DNA of 64,000 nt from the NCBI GenBank assembly GCA_030710605.1, contig CP092865.1, forward strand, positions 134,909,148 through 134,973,147, read 5' to 3'. A program made the translations under genes and the position numbers. The notes under the pieces were generated by a model. The model saw nothing but the letters and a program-made list of their open reading frames with translations. It had not been told where the DNA came from and did not search any database. This document shows, one piece after another, positions 41,923 through 52,753 of this stretch. This DNA is from Cordylochernes scorpioides (Eukaryota; Arthropoda; Arachnida; Pseudoscorpiones; Chernetidae). The stretch's first letter is position 1. Each line of letters begins with the position of its first letter.

Positions 41923-44384
41923 CGTGATGTAGTGTGAAGAGAGTGTATATATAGAAAGCTGTATAAGAAACAGTCAGTTCATAAAATTTTATTATGTATT
42001 AAATGGGAAAGATCAAATTAAGCAGATTTTTTTATAGAATTTTTTTTTTTTTATGAAACTTTAAATTTTGAATTTTAAGTGTAGTGTGCATATTGTAAGT
42101 ATAGACAATCAGTCTTGTTAATATTTGGCAATTAGGTGTAACCAATTTAGCACAAATATTCAAGTTTAGGGTAAAATTTTTATTAAGATTAGATTTGAGA
42201 GACCAAATTGAGCAGAATTTTTTTTCTTTTGTAGAATTTTTTTTTTCATGAAACCTTAAATTTTGAAATTTTATGTTAAAATTTTCAAACTTTCTCATGT
42301 CAAAGCATATAGTATAGACAATCAGTCTTGTTAATATTTGGCAATTAGGTGTAACCAATTTGGCACAAATATTCAAGTCTAGGGTAATTTTGTATTAAGA
42401 TTAGATTTAAATAGAATAAGATATTATTTGACCAAGAAGCGACTGAAAAAAACCAGACGCTCTTGAGTGGCCATTAGATGGTAACTTTCCAGTTATGAAC
42501 AACGAGTTAGTACTTCAGTATGGTGCATAGTTTACAGTAGGATCGGTGGCGCAAGCAGCCAAATAGATGTATAGGTATAGCTGGGCGACATCAAGTTTAC
42601 TCCAGAGCCACACAACAACTCCAGAGAAGAGGTACTGCCGAGGTCGGAGTAATGTTTGGCGGCGAGCTGTTTGTGTTCTTAGTGACGTCCAAGGTTGAGT
42701 ATACGGGAGCCATCGTATGACCCTCAATAATCCCTTGAATTGAGATTAAGTAGACATAGACAATCAGAAGCAGGTAGTTTAGAGCAGTGGTGCAGCAGAG
42801 TGTAGGTTTACACATTAGTACAGATATCGGTTTGGTATATATAGACGCCCTTTAATTCCATTATTCTAGAACTATTGCGTGTTGCCTACAGTCAACAGGT
42901 AGGGATAAAGTTGTTGACTAGTGGTGTAGAGTGGTTGCTGTGACTGGAGCGTGTTTGAGGAGATAAGGTCAATCAATAGGATCTTATCAGTGGAGGAAGC
43001 GTCTCCAATTGTTTGTCGCCTTCATGAGTTGAATGTCCTATTCTTTGTCGCTCTAATTAGTAAATTGTCCCTATTAAATTATCTTTGCAGTGGTACTAGG
43101 TGTTGAGGCAAAGACAATTTAGAGACTCTGATATTTACAATTATTTTAAGGTTAGGTTAGCTTACAGTTGGGACTGATATCAGTCATTGAATATAAATAG
43201 TTAGTAAGAGATTGTATGAGGCATAGGTTAATTTTATATTGAAGGCTTTAAGTTCCCAAATTTCATCTTTATTTAGTTATTTGATTTCACATTAAGTCCT
43301 GACAATTTTAGTATTACTTTTATTAAGGTATATTGATGATTCATATAGTATTTTGGCTTATATAATAGAATCTAGCTTTAGTATGATTGCCCGCTATGAA
43401 TGAATTGTGTGAATGGGAATGCGGAATGAATGTGAGAAAGCAGCAGTCAATTATATTGTTAGATCAAAACTACGAATTTAGAATAGTGTTAGGGAATTTT
43501 AATAGGATCGATTTTACTTTGATTTCAAATTTGTTAGGGATATAAGCCTCTCAGGACAATGCAATTCTCAAATTAGAAATAATCGCTCCTTTTTGTTAGG
43601 CTTCCTTCGGGAATATGTTTTTTTTGTTAACTTTTGATATGTGTGAAACTTTGGTGGACTTAGCGGGTTTTCACCGGCGCACCAGGTGGCTACATACAAT
43701 TCAATTAAATCAATGTAGGGCTTGATAACTGGGTGGTATCTGGTTTCAAACCCCAGTAGGGGAAGTGTGCGCTATAGGTATGCTTCCTTCCATACGGATA
43801 ACGTTAGTGGTAAAAGATTGAGTTAGGATGGGTCTTGCAAGTCGGGGACTTGATCGGTTCTATGCGCTGACCCATTTGTTGGGTCTGATACCATTAATAG
43901 GGACGCGCGAGGTTTCGTAGTGTCTTCAGACGACTGACACGAGGACTCCTTCGGCGAGGGTATCAATAAGTACAGAATAGGCCAGTTAATCACGCCACGG
44001 GCTTTGTGCTGGACGTGAGGTCTTTGGCATTTCGGGCTTTGTGCTGAATGTCGTATTTACTCATGATGAGTTGGATGATGTGTTCATCCTGGAGAACCAA
44101 CCCAGCCCAGTCAGTCTTTATAAAGGACTCCCTACAGACGTACTATGGTAGTACATTGATAAAATACTATTTCCTTTTTTTTTAGGTATTAAACAAGTTT
44201 AGAGCTTGATCATGTTAGTTTAAATTAGTTAGTAGCAAACCCATATAGATTGGACATGTTTCAACGAAAAAGGCATGGAACTGATAGAGATAAAAATTTG
44301 ACTGACAGGCACCGTGTCAAGTCGATGTGAAGTCACCAGTTTTTTTTTTCATTATTGGTTCTTTTATTATTATTCTTATTTTTC

Positions 44385-44770
44385 CAGTTTGAATTCAATT
44401 ATTGGCTTTCTTATTTATTTTTTTTTGTTTGAATTCATTATTGGTTTTCTCATTTATTCAATTTTGTTTGAATTCATTATTGGCCTTTTATTTATCTAAT
44501 TTTGTTTTAATCCATTATTGGCTTTCTTATCTATCTAATTTTTGTTTTAATTCATTATTGGTTTTCTTATTTACTTAATTTTTGTTTGAATTCATTATTG
44601 GCCTTTTATTTATCTAATTTTGTTTGAATTCATTATTGGCTTTCTTATTTACTTAATTTTTGTTTGAATTCATTATTGGCCTTTTATTTATTCAATTTGT
44701 TTGAATTCATTATTGGTTTTCTCATTTATTTAATTTTGTTTGAATTCATTATTGGCTCTTTTATTATTAT
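44385..44770. repeat. ~40-bp AT-rich minisatellite in gypsy 3' region
   Basis: About nine units of GAATTCATTATTGGCTTTCT followed by TATTTATTTAATTTTGTTT with length variation. Confidence 0.85.
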
Positions 44771-45034
44771 TATTTTGGTCACTAAGCATTATTATTTTTA
44801 AACTAGTAGACATGCACCTTCCCACAAATGTGTCAAATCTTACATATAAATAGATGTATATATGTGTCTATAACCCTTGTGTTCCAGGCACCCTAAGACT
44901 CCGGATATACCTATCACAATACTATCCGTGTCACAGAGTGGAATTAAAAAAAAAAACCAGTCTTGCATTCAACTGGCGAATAAATAGAATGCATGGCGCC
45001 CTTTGTTTTGACATTTTTTTTTTATTTTTAGACA

Positions 45035-45295
45035 GTGCTCTTGCTCCCTCACAAGCCAGAGCATCCCTGACCTCCATTTTGACCCCGGAGATTTGCCTTG
45101 CTCCCTCGCAAGCCAGAGCATCCATGACCTCCACCTTTGACCCCGGAGATTTGCCTTGCTCCCTCACAAGCCAGAGCATCCCTGACCTCCAATTTGACCC
45201 CGGAGATTTGCCTTGCTCCCTCGCAAGCCAGAGCATCCATGACCTCCACTTTTGACCCCGGAGATAGTCCTGCTCCCTCGCAAGCCAAATCCCGT
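45035..45295. repeat. 57-58-bp minisatellite in gypsy 3' region
   Basis: About 4.5 units of CTTGCTCCCTCGCAAGCCAG, AGCATCCATGACCTCCACC, TTTGACCCCGGAGATTTGC. CCCTGACCTCCA and CCATGACCTCCAC variants alternate, giving a 115-bp higher-order unit. Confidence 0.85.
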
Positions 45296-45301
45296 GGTCT
45301 T

Positions 45302-45315
45302 GGCGGGGAAAGAAT
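45302..45315 (+). other. polypurine tract of the gypsy element
   Basis: GGCGGGGAAAGAAT directly before the 3' LTR. Confidence 0.75.
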
Positions 45316-46164
45316 TGTAGAGGCCACTTCTGCGGGCCTCCACAAAGTCACCCACAGAATCAAGGAAAAGCCGGTGGACAATGAAGCGGACTTCGAGAAT
45401 TCTTCTCTGTAAAAAAACCAGCCCATCTCTTCACCTCCTTTTTTATTTCTAGTTTTTTTTTTTAAATAACATATAGTACTATAATAAATTTTCCATTATT
45501 TAAATAAGCAGTTATTTTGGGCTTTCTATTTTTTAATTAATATTTTTAAATTAATATTTCGAAAGATAATTTTTTATTATAATTTTATTTTTTAATGTCT
45601 TTCTTATCACAGATAAAGAGTTATTTAAATTTTTTAATTTTTGTTTGGTCACCCTGGGAGGAAAAAGTTAGTGGCAAGCAAGTTTTTGGGGGGAGCTAGT
45701 CGGTGATAGATAAGATAGTCACGATGAAGTTTTAGTGGGGGGGCGGTGCTGGTTAGAAAAAGAGAAAAGAGTATAGAAAATCTCGTTAAAATGTAGTTCT
45801 AAAAGATGTGGAGAGGGGTTTCCAGCCTTCCAGCTGAAGCACTAAAGCTAAGTATTTTCTTTTTATATGATTTTTTTTAAAACAGGTATATATACATAAA
45901 CTTTCCCACTCCAATCGTCATTGCATATTTATTTATTTCATTTCTTATCTTTGTGTTTTTTCTTTTGGTCAAAAGAGATAAATAAATATATAATGTAAAT
46001 TTAACCAGAGTTTATGTCCTTCCTTTTTTTTTAACCCCAGTGCGTGCAGGATACACGCAAACTATATATCTTTTTATAGCAGGATGTGCTATTTTTGTGA
46101 ACTCCCTGAGAAAGAAAGAGGCTCATGGATATCTGGCAATAGCGTCAGATATTCCCCCTCGTCA
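45316..46164 (+). repeat. 3' LTR of the gypsy element
   Basis: 849 bp, see the 5' LTR. Followed by the GTAG duplication, then 207 bp of unassigned DNA up to the hAT terminus. Confidence 0.92.
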
Positions 46165-46552
46165 GTAGTAACACCAAATATGATACCCTCCAACCAAAGG
46201 TGTCCTAAGTCCAACCATTCTCAGATTCTAGAGCTCCATTTGTCTTTGTAGGTTATAATTTTTTTTGCCAACTCATAGGAAATATAATTACTCCTGGTAG
46301 TTGGAGTTCTGCGCTCCAGGAACCTGGATTATTAATATATCTATCTCTTACATTCAACAAATACATTCTTTAGACCATGCATGTCAAACTCAATCCTAAC
46401 ACGGCCAAATAAAAAAATAATAAGATTATGTGGGCCGCCACAAAAAGAAAACAAGTAATTAAATTTTTATAAGATAGAGGCTGCCTGGCCGGGCATTCAT
46501 ATTTATATGAAAAATAGACACTTCGGCCAGTTGGAGTTTTTTTTATTTTCTC

Positions 46553-46585
46553 AACGTTTCGACGAATATCTTTTGTCTTCGTCAG
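46553..46585 (-). ncRNA. hammerhead-like motif, left arm of PLE pair
   Basis: On the minus strand CTGACGA, a short GAC/GTC stem II with a long loop, GAAA, CGTT. The core fits CUGANGA and GAAA, with a GUU cleavage triplet. Confidence 0.5.
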
Positions 46586-46859
46586 GAGAAGTAAATAAAA
46601 ATAAACATTTGGCAAGGCGTTAAAAATTGTTCTGAGGTTTGCAAGGGCGTTCTCACGTGATTTTTCGAATTTAGTACAACATCTAAAGCGCGAGTCAAAA
46701 ATCAAATATTAAACTCGTCAAAGACTATGATCTTGGAAATAAAAATATATAATAATAAAATTATAATAAATTAAGTAAAAATAAATAAATAAAGTAATAT
46801 AATAATAATAATCACAAAGATTAATATATAGATTTCTAACTATTATGTCCATTTTTATC

Positions 46860-47098
46860 TAGCTTATTAACTACTTTTTAAATTTAAAAATGAAGCATAT
46901 TGTTGCGGAATATCTTCAAAATATTTATAGTTCTTTTCCCAAATTCTCGTGATACCCATCCCTCTAAAAATAATCTTTCCTTTTTAAATTTTATATTCCT
47001 GTGAAATATCTCAATATCATTCAATCTGGCCTATGTCCTGAAAATAATGCATGTTCCCCAATTTTGCTTAAGATTTTGCCCCAGAATTAAGGAACACC
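46860..47098 (-). pseudogene. PLE GIY-YIG endonuclease fragment, left arm
   Basis: On the minus strand this matches the right-arm fragment at 51310-51508 (GEHALFSGHRPD..., LFLEGWVSREFGK...), with a one-base deletion (GATTGAATG against GATTGGAATG) breaking the frame. It is the C-terminal part only; the GIY and YIG halves are not present. Confidence 0.65.
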
Positions 47099-47103
47099 AA
47101 CAG

Positions 47104-47433
47104 TGTGTAGAAATGTAGGGTAGTCGGTTCACAAAACACTGTCGCGAGATTCGGTAGAAGAATTCGCTGTGATGATTCTTTGTGGGCTGTTGCAAGGATT
47201 TAAATAAGATCACTAAATAGCAGAAAGGAGGAGGTAAAAATCTCCTTCTAACTAACTTTATTTAATACATATAAAGAGGACAGAGGAAAACACCCGACTC
47301 GGTCGGTACCAAGCAGTGTTCTGATGTTTTTGTTGGCGGCTCCTTTGTTGGCGGCTGACGCCGCCGTGTTTACAGTCGACACTTGAGCTGTCTGGGCTGC
47401 GTCCGGAATAATGGATCTCCACCATTCCACACA
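47104..47433 (-). repeat. 3' LTR of BEL/Pao element 2
   Basis: 330 bp; differs from the other LTR at a handful of sites (for example GTCGCGAG against GTCGGCGAG, CAAGCAGT against CAAGCCGT). Confidence 0.88.
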
Positions 47434-47449
47434 CACTCCCACCTGTTTT

Positions 47450-49599
47450 TATCTAGGCACACAGAAAAACACAAATAATCGTCCAATCGGTTGGGTTTAC
47501 AAATGTTTCTTCCCGATCTAGTCTGTAATTTTGCAGTTTTCTCTTTTCTGTTGTTCAGCAAACGCGAAGAAGCTGCTGTTGATGATTTTGTTTTCACACG
47601 CAGGATTCCTTCTACTTCACATACATTCAGGCCAGGTATAGAGTGGCTAGGGAAACACTCGGCCTGAACTAATTTCAAAAGCGCCAGCTCCGCTTCATCG
47701 ATCTCCTTCACAGAAAGTTCGCCCCTTTACTTTCGTTGATGATCGGAGGTTGTAGATGAATCTTCTAATCCACGCCATCATCCGCACATTTTTTATGAAC
47801 GAGGAGAAATATTTCATGTAGCAATGATCGGTACTCTTAACTGTTGTCACAACAGCAGTTTTCTTTCTTTCCGCACAGATTTCTTCTTCATTCAGGTCTT
47901 TATACCTGGAAGGCCAAAATTCTTCGGAGAGTTTTAACCAGGAAGGGCCCTCCCACCATGTAGACTGTATCAGTCGGGAGAGCTGCATCCTCTGGAGGGT
48001 AAATCAGCTGGATTGCACTCGCTAGGAACATATCTCCAATTTCCAGGATCACTAAGTCTGCATATCTCCTTCACGCGATTCCGACAAAGGTACCCCACTG
48101 ATCATCGCGTTTTAATCCAAGCGAGGGCTGTTGTGGCATCAGACCAGAATACATTTTTGATATCTTTTAACTCTAGAGCTTCAAAGATCATCTTGTTTAA
48201 TCGTGTTCCTACAACACAGGCTAAAGTTCAAGTCGTGGTATCGTAGGTCTCTTGAGAGGAGCGACTCGAGACTTAGCCGCCATCATATGCACTTCAACTT
48301 TGTCACCAACCGAGTCCGAAGGAAGACCACAGCAGCATAAGCTTCACTACTAGCATCAACAAACGTGTGTATCTGCCAGTCCTTCTGCGGTACCATCAAT
48401 GGATTGAAATTCCTAGGAATTGCCATGCCTTTGTGCAGCTGAAGGTCGAGGAACCATAGGCTTAGTTCATCCTTGTAGTGACGGTCAATTCATCGTCCCA
48501 TGCCAACTTTAGAGTCCAAGCTTTTTGCAATAGAATTTTAGGCTTAATAATATTGGACTCAGAAATCCAATAGGGTCATATATCTGAGCTAAGCAGGACA
48601 GGATACTCCTTTTGGTTATCTTGGGGGGTATGGCTACGGGAATTTCACATGACCAAACAATCTTTACTTTTATCCCAACATATACCAAGCACTTTAGATA
48701 TCTCTGCTCTTTCAAAGGGGTAAGTATCGGAGGCCACGTCCAGGCTATGCTCCCAACGGCTTAGCCTCCAACCTAGCATTATCCATGATGGACGTTGCGG
48801 TCAATTTGAGATCTTGTAAACCCTTCAAAAGAGTTCACGCTTGTGACTAAATTGGTCCACATAAAGGATTTCTGCAACCTCTGAGCTAACGGTTTATGTT
48901 CGGTCGAACATTAGACAGGTGGTATTCTATTACTGCCCCCAAAATGAAAGGACTACAGTTAACGCCGAAAACGACACGTCTATGTCTGAATACTTCTGTC
49001 TTTTTCTCCATTTTGGGAATACCATAGAAAACGCAGGTAATCTCTGTCCCTTTCATTTACCTCAAACTGCAGAAACGCTTCTTAATGTCTGCCACGACAC
49101 CAAACTTGCATTACTAAACCTTAGCATAAGGTTGGGAATCATCTCTATGAGGTTAGGTCCCTTTTCCCCGCGGCTCAATCTTGGTAGGTTACCACAGATT
49201 TTTTGTAGGTCAAGAAGCTTCGCTACCATCTTAAAATTCCCCGATGCATGACCCAATTGACTTTGTATTCTTGGTGGACACTTTCACTAGTATGACCTCC
49301 AAACACCACATGTTTAAGTGATTCCTGGCCAATGGGAGATATTCCGAGATCCTGGGCAGTTTTAGACAAATATAGGATCGTTGGGAACCTGTGTCAAGGA
49401 GGGCACGCTCTACTTTCGCCGAAGTCGCACCTTCGACTTTAATCTTCAGAGTCTGTAGCAAAATCAGAGACGAAGCGCTAAGACCGGAGAATGAAACTCC
49501 GTTTTCAACTGTAGAAGAAACGTCACAGTCTTCCACCTGTTCCTGGACTTCATCCGCTGACTCTCGTCCAGGGAGCATTAAGAGGGCATAAAATATCAA
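47450..49599 (-). pseudogene. BEL/Pao 2 protease, RT, RNaseH remnants; integrase lost
   Basis: Protease: VERALLDTGSQRSYICLKL (49231-49599 frame). RT: KGPNLIEMIPNLMLRF near 49150, then in other frames a RHRRVVFGVNCSPF-like stretch (about 48930-48960) and a LYVDQF box near 48860 in place of YxDD. A post-RT linker AQIYDPIGFLSPILL lies at 48509-48715. RNaseH-like remnants are at about 48290-48480. The pre-integrase part (STWWEGPSWLKLSEEFWP at 47940) follows. The frame then runs to LQTRSGRNICKPNRLDDYL, which resembles a polyprotein C-terminal tail, and then the LTR; no DDE core is seen between. Multiple frameshifts. Confidence 0.75.
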
Positions 49600-49629
49600 G
49601 GTGCTTCTTCTTACATCGAATACATTCAG

Positions 49630-50497
49630 TTATGCGCCTTCTACAATTAGAAGATATATGACCTGGTTGGAGGCAGGAGAAACAACATTTAGCGTTTTTA
49701 AAACGCTCTCTTCTTTCTTAATGCTCATTCTGCGCGCAGCAAGACATTCTGTGTTTTTATGATCTTTATTACAAAAGATGCAATTCTGGGCACGTCCAGC
49801 AAATAGTCCAGAGGCCGTAGGTATCTTAACAGGATGTGATTGTTTGGCCACGTTTCTATCCTGTTTCAGAGATCTAAGTCCAAACTTGGATCCAGCTAAG
49901 GCTCTGTCTTGTTCTGCTGCAGCTTCCTTTTGGAGAAACTCCATAATTAGCTCAACTCTAGTTTGAGTCGAATCATTAGCATCAATCTTGACATCATGGA
50001 GGGGGCTTCTTTGCCAAGCCTTCATGAGTTCCTCTGAGAGACATGCCTCAATCATTGGAAATATAAATACAGACATCTGTCTGGCCTTAATCTTTAAGGA
50101 TTCCAATGCTCTCAAATGAGTCACCAACTCATCATAAAATGAAGTCACCTTCAACTGTTGTTTGGAGGAGCAATCGATCATAAGGCGTATAAGGTCCCTG
50201 ACATAGACTTGTTGCAACAGTTCAGGCCTTCCAAATCTTTCTGTCAAAGTTTCTATAACTTTGGGGTAATTCTCGGCAGTCAGGGTAACTATCAACCAGT
50301 TTACTAGCTCTGGTTCCCGGCGACATAGATTGCACAAGATATTGAAACTTGTCGCTGTCTTCTAAAGTAGGATCGACATGTATCTTGTTGAACTGTGCCC
50401 ACCATCCCAACCAATCTTTTATTTCTCCTGTAAACTTCTTTAATTCTATCTTGGGTAGTTTTACAGTTCTATGGTGTGAGCTAGAAGCGAAGCTCAC
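49630..50497 (-). pseudogene. BEL/Pao 2 Gag remnant
   Basis: Two overlapping frames: TVKLPKIELKKFTGEIKDWL and KFQYLVQSMSPGTRASKLVD (50222-50497), then LVNWLIVTLTAENYPKVIET, LIRLMIDCSSKQQLKVTSFY and a zinc-knuckle start NCIFCNKDHKNTEC (49630-50337). This is the DUF1759-type Gag of BEL/Pao. One frameshift near 50300 separates the halves. Confidence 0.8.
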
Positions 50498-50945
50498 TTC
50501 ACTGGTCGTGGGACTGGTAGCAGTGATCCTGGTTCAACAAGAGCGAGACATTTTTTATATCCTCTTATATCTCTGGGTATATTGCAAGGCTTTCTCATCG
50601 TCTTGCTCTAGTTCCTCTTCGTTAACGTCTGAAGTTAGCATGAAGTCTCTTATCTTGCCTTGGATCACAAGAACTCACTGTGAGTTTCTTCAATTACTCT
50701 CTATTATATTCAATGTCCTCTACAGGTATCGGTGGAGTACCTGACAGAACTCTTCTGTCGTCTTCAAGCAGCGAGTTAGTCGCTTTCTAAGTACATTTCT
50801 ATGTCTTTTTAAAATTTCCATTTTTCAAAAAAGCACTATAAACAGAGGGTAAAACAAAAGGTACTTATCTTAAGTCTTGAACTTGTACTCCGCCGTTAAT
50901 CCACTTGATCTTGCCTTGTCAGAAGCCCACCCGGGGACGCCACTT

Positions 50946-51275
50946 TGTGTAGAAATGTAGGGTAGTCGGTTCACAAAACACTGTCGGCGAGATTCGGTAG
51001 AAGAATTCGCTGTGATGATTCTTTGTGGGCTGTTGCAAGGATTTAAATAAGATCACTAAATAGCAGAAAGGAGGGGGTAAAAATCTCCTTCTAACTACTT
51101 TATTTAATACATATAAAGAGGACAGAGGAAAACACCCGACTCGGTCGGTACCAAGCCGTGTTCTGATGTTTTTGTTGGCGGGTCTTTTGTTGGCGGCTGA
51201 CGCCGCCGTGTTTACAGTCGACACTTGAGCTGTCTGGGCTGCGTCCGGAATAATGGATCTCCACCATTCCACACA
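50946..51275 (-). repeat. 5' LTR of BEL/Pao element 2
   Basis: 330 bp, upstream LTR in element orientation, next to the PBS. Ends TGTGTGG.../...CTACACA. Confidence 0.88.
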
Positions 51276-51286
51276 AACAGGGTTTA

Positions 51287-51508
51287 TTGGGGAGAAGGGC
51301 GTTAAGCAAAATTGGGGAACATGCATTATTTTCAGGACATAGGCCAGATTGGAATGATATTGAGATATTTCACAGGAATATAAAATTTAAAAAGGAAAGA
51401 TTATTTTTAGAGGGATGGGTATCACGAGAATTTGGGAAAAGAACTATAAATATTTTTGAAGATATTCCGCAACAATATGCTTCATTTTTAAATTTAAAAA
51501 GTAGTTAA
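51287..51508 (+). pseudogene. PLE GIY-YIG endonuclease C-terminal fragment, right arm
   Basis: Open frame of 73 residues with the PLE pattern IGEHALFSGHRPDWNDIEIF and KKERLFLEGWVSREFG. The H...GH and E residues match the second half of PLE endonucleases. The upstream part is absent because the arm is 5'-truncated at the head-to-head junction. Confidence 0.7.
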
Positions 51509-51791
51509 TAAGCTAGATAAAAATGGACATAATAGTTAGAAATCAATATATTAATCTTGTGATTATTATTATTATATTACTTTATTTATTTTATTTTTAC
51601 TTAATTTATTATAATTTTATATTATTATATATTTTTATTTCCAAGATCATAGTCTTTGACGAGTTTAATATTTGTTTTTTGACTCGCGCTTTAGATGTTG
51701 TACTAAATTCGAAAAATCACGTGAGAACGCCCTTGCAAACCTCAGAACAATTTTTAACGCCTTGCCAAATGTTTATTTTTATTTACTTCTC

Positions 51792-51824
51792 CTGACGAAG
51801 ACATAAGATATTTGTCGAAACGTT
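51792..51824 (+). ncRNA. hammerhead-like motif, right arm of PLE pair
   Basis: CTGACGA at 51792-51798, stem II GACA/TGTC, GAAA at 51817-51820, CGTT. Mirrors the motif at 46553-46585 with two loop changes. Confidence 0.5.
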
Positions 51825-51889
51825 GAGAAAATAAAAAAACTCCAACTGGCAGAAGTGTCTATTTTTCATATAAATAAAAATTTTTATAG

Positions 51890-52271
51890 TAACATTTATG
51901 TAGGTTTATTTTAAAAAATACTAATAGAAAAAAGAAGTAAAGTTAATATTTTCTCCCTGATTTGGCATCTCTTTTCTGCTACCATCGTTCCTACTACTTC
52001 GGGGGGGGGGGGGGAATCTTGTTCACAGTGATTAATTTTAAATCTGACCAAAGGTGAACGTCAGTAATTCTCGATCTGATTGGAGACTTATTTCCTTTCA
52101 TAAGTGAAAATAACTTCTCGCACCGAATAGTACCTCCAAACATGGACATAATTTCATATGCTAATTTCGAGTGTTTTTAAATCTGGCTGGCAAATATTTG
52201 TAAAATTCAGAAACGCCAACTTCAATGAATTTTGCCTTTAAATCTGAATCGCACTGGATATCTATTACCTC
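51890..52271 (-). pseudogene. hAT transposase C-terminal (dimerisation) part
   Basis: Read on the minus strand, VIDIQCDSDLKAKFIEVGVS and FYKYLPARFKN are followed by MFGGTIRCEKLFSLMKGNKS, RSRITDVHLW. This is the hATC dimerisation signature (CExLFS..K, RSRLTDxHL) of GTF2IRD2/ZBED-like hAT transposases. The missing N-terminal side continues at 58339 after removal of BEL/Pao 3: NHMQMEV just before the insertion joins VIDIQCD here. One stop separates two pieces. Confidence 0.85.
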
Positions 52272-52639
52272 TGTTGGAAAAAAGGCGTCCGAAGCAGCCA
52301 ATGGGAGGCCGGCGGAAGCGGCTACGGGGATGCAGCGGCAAAAAATAAAAAACAATAACAGAAGAACTAAAAACAACTTTCGAACGAGAATTTGCCCTGA
52401 TCTACGATTCTTTTAGTATAAATATTTAAATATAATTAATGAAATAATACTTTACTTATTTTCTTAAATTCTAATAAATATATTTCCCTCCTGTTTTCGT
52501 CTAATATTTTAATATTGTTATAAACAGCGACACCACAATATTGAACCTTCAACCCCGCCGACCAAGAATAGAGGTGATCGACTACCTCTATAGAATTTAG
52601 ATCGTCGTCACAACACAGAGTGGCGGTGAAAACGCAATA
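52272..52639 (+). repeat. 5' LTR of BEL/Pao element 3
   Basis: 368 bp, about six indels relative to the 3' copy (for example CAACCCCGCC against CAACCGCC). Confidence 0.9.
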
Positions 52640-52753
52640 TTTTTGGCATCCCAGCCGGGACTGTTGAAGGTAAATTCTAGAGAAAAAAAAATCATTTTAA
52701 GCTGACTATTTTGGAACTCGCTAGCTAACCCTACTTGCCGCTTTGTTTACAAG

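Larger units (their letters stand above)
41923..45301 (+). other. long 3' non-coding region of the gypsy element
   Basis: 3.4 kb without coding motifs. It holds a duplicated block of about 190 bp (42030-42180 and 42230-42390, both with TATAGACAATCAGTCTTGTT), a roughly 40-bp minisatellite and a 57-58-bp minisatellite, both listed separately. Confidence 0.6.
33112..46164 (+). mobile_element. 13-kb Ty3/gypsy LTR retrotransposon
   Basis: LTRs of about 849 bp, PBS, 3.5-kb leader, gag, pro-pol, 3.4-kb 3' region, polypurine tract. The 4-bp duplication GTAG lies at 33108-33111 and 46165-46168. LTRs start TGTAGAGG and end CGTCA. They differ at roughly a dozen sites, mostly one-base indels. Typical gypsy elements are 5-8 kb, so this one is unusually long because of non-coding sequence. 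The coding frames are broken. Confidence 0.9.
47104..51275 (-). mobile_element. BEL/Pao element 2, integrase core deleted
   Basis: 330-bp LTRs at 47104-47433 and 50946-51275 (TGTGTGGAATGG...TACACA on the minus strand), about 2% different by eye. TSD AACAG at 47099-47103 and 51276-51280. The PBS on the minus strand begins TGGCGTCCCCGGGTGGG (50926-50942). A purine-rich GGTGGGAGTG lies next to the 3' LTR. Total 4172 bp, shorter than a full BEL/Pao. Confidence 0.88.
46471..51868. mobile_element. inverted PLE pair (third family) inside the hAT
   Basis: Left arm (about 46500-47098, minus) and right arm (51281-51868, plus) are inverted copies meeting head to head at ACCAACAGGG, where BEL/Pao 2 later inserted. 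AAATTTTTATA at about 46461-46471 and 51869-51879 looks like an 11-bp TSD. The left end alone has an extra ~29-bp extension (AGATAGAGGCTGCCTGGCCG and GGCATTCAT), as in the first PLE family. Each arm has a PLE endonuclease fragment and a hammerhead-like motif. Confidence 0.7.

Noticed and set aside
42032-42376. 114-residue minus-strand open frame
   Set aside because: Arises from a duplicated AT-rich non-coding block in the gypsy 3' region.
44854-45426. Open frames across the 57-58-bp repeat
   Set aside because: Frames on both strands follow the repeat period and carry no known domain.
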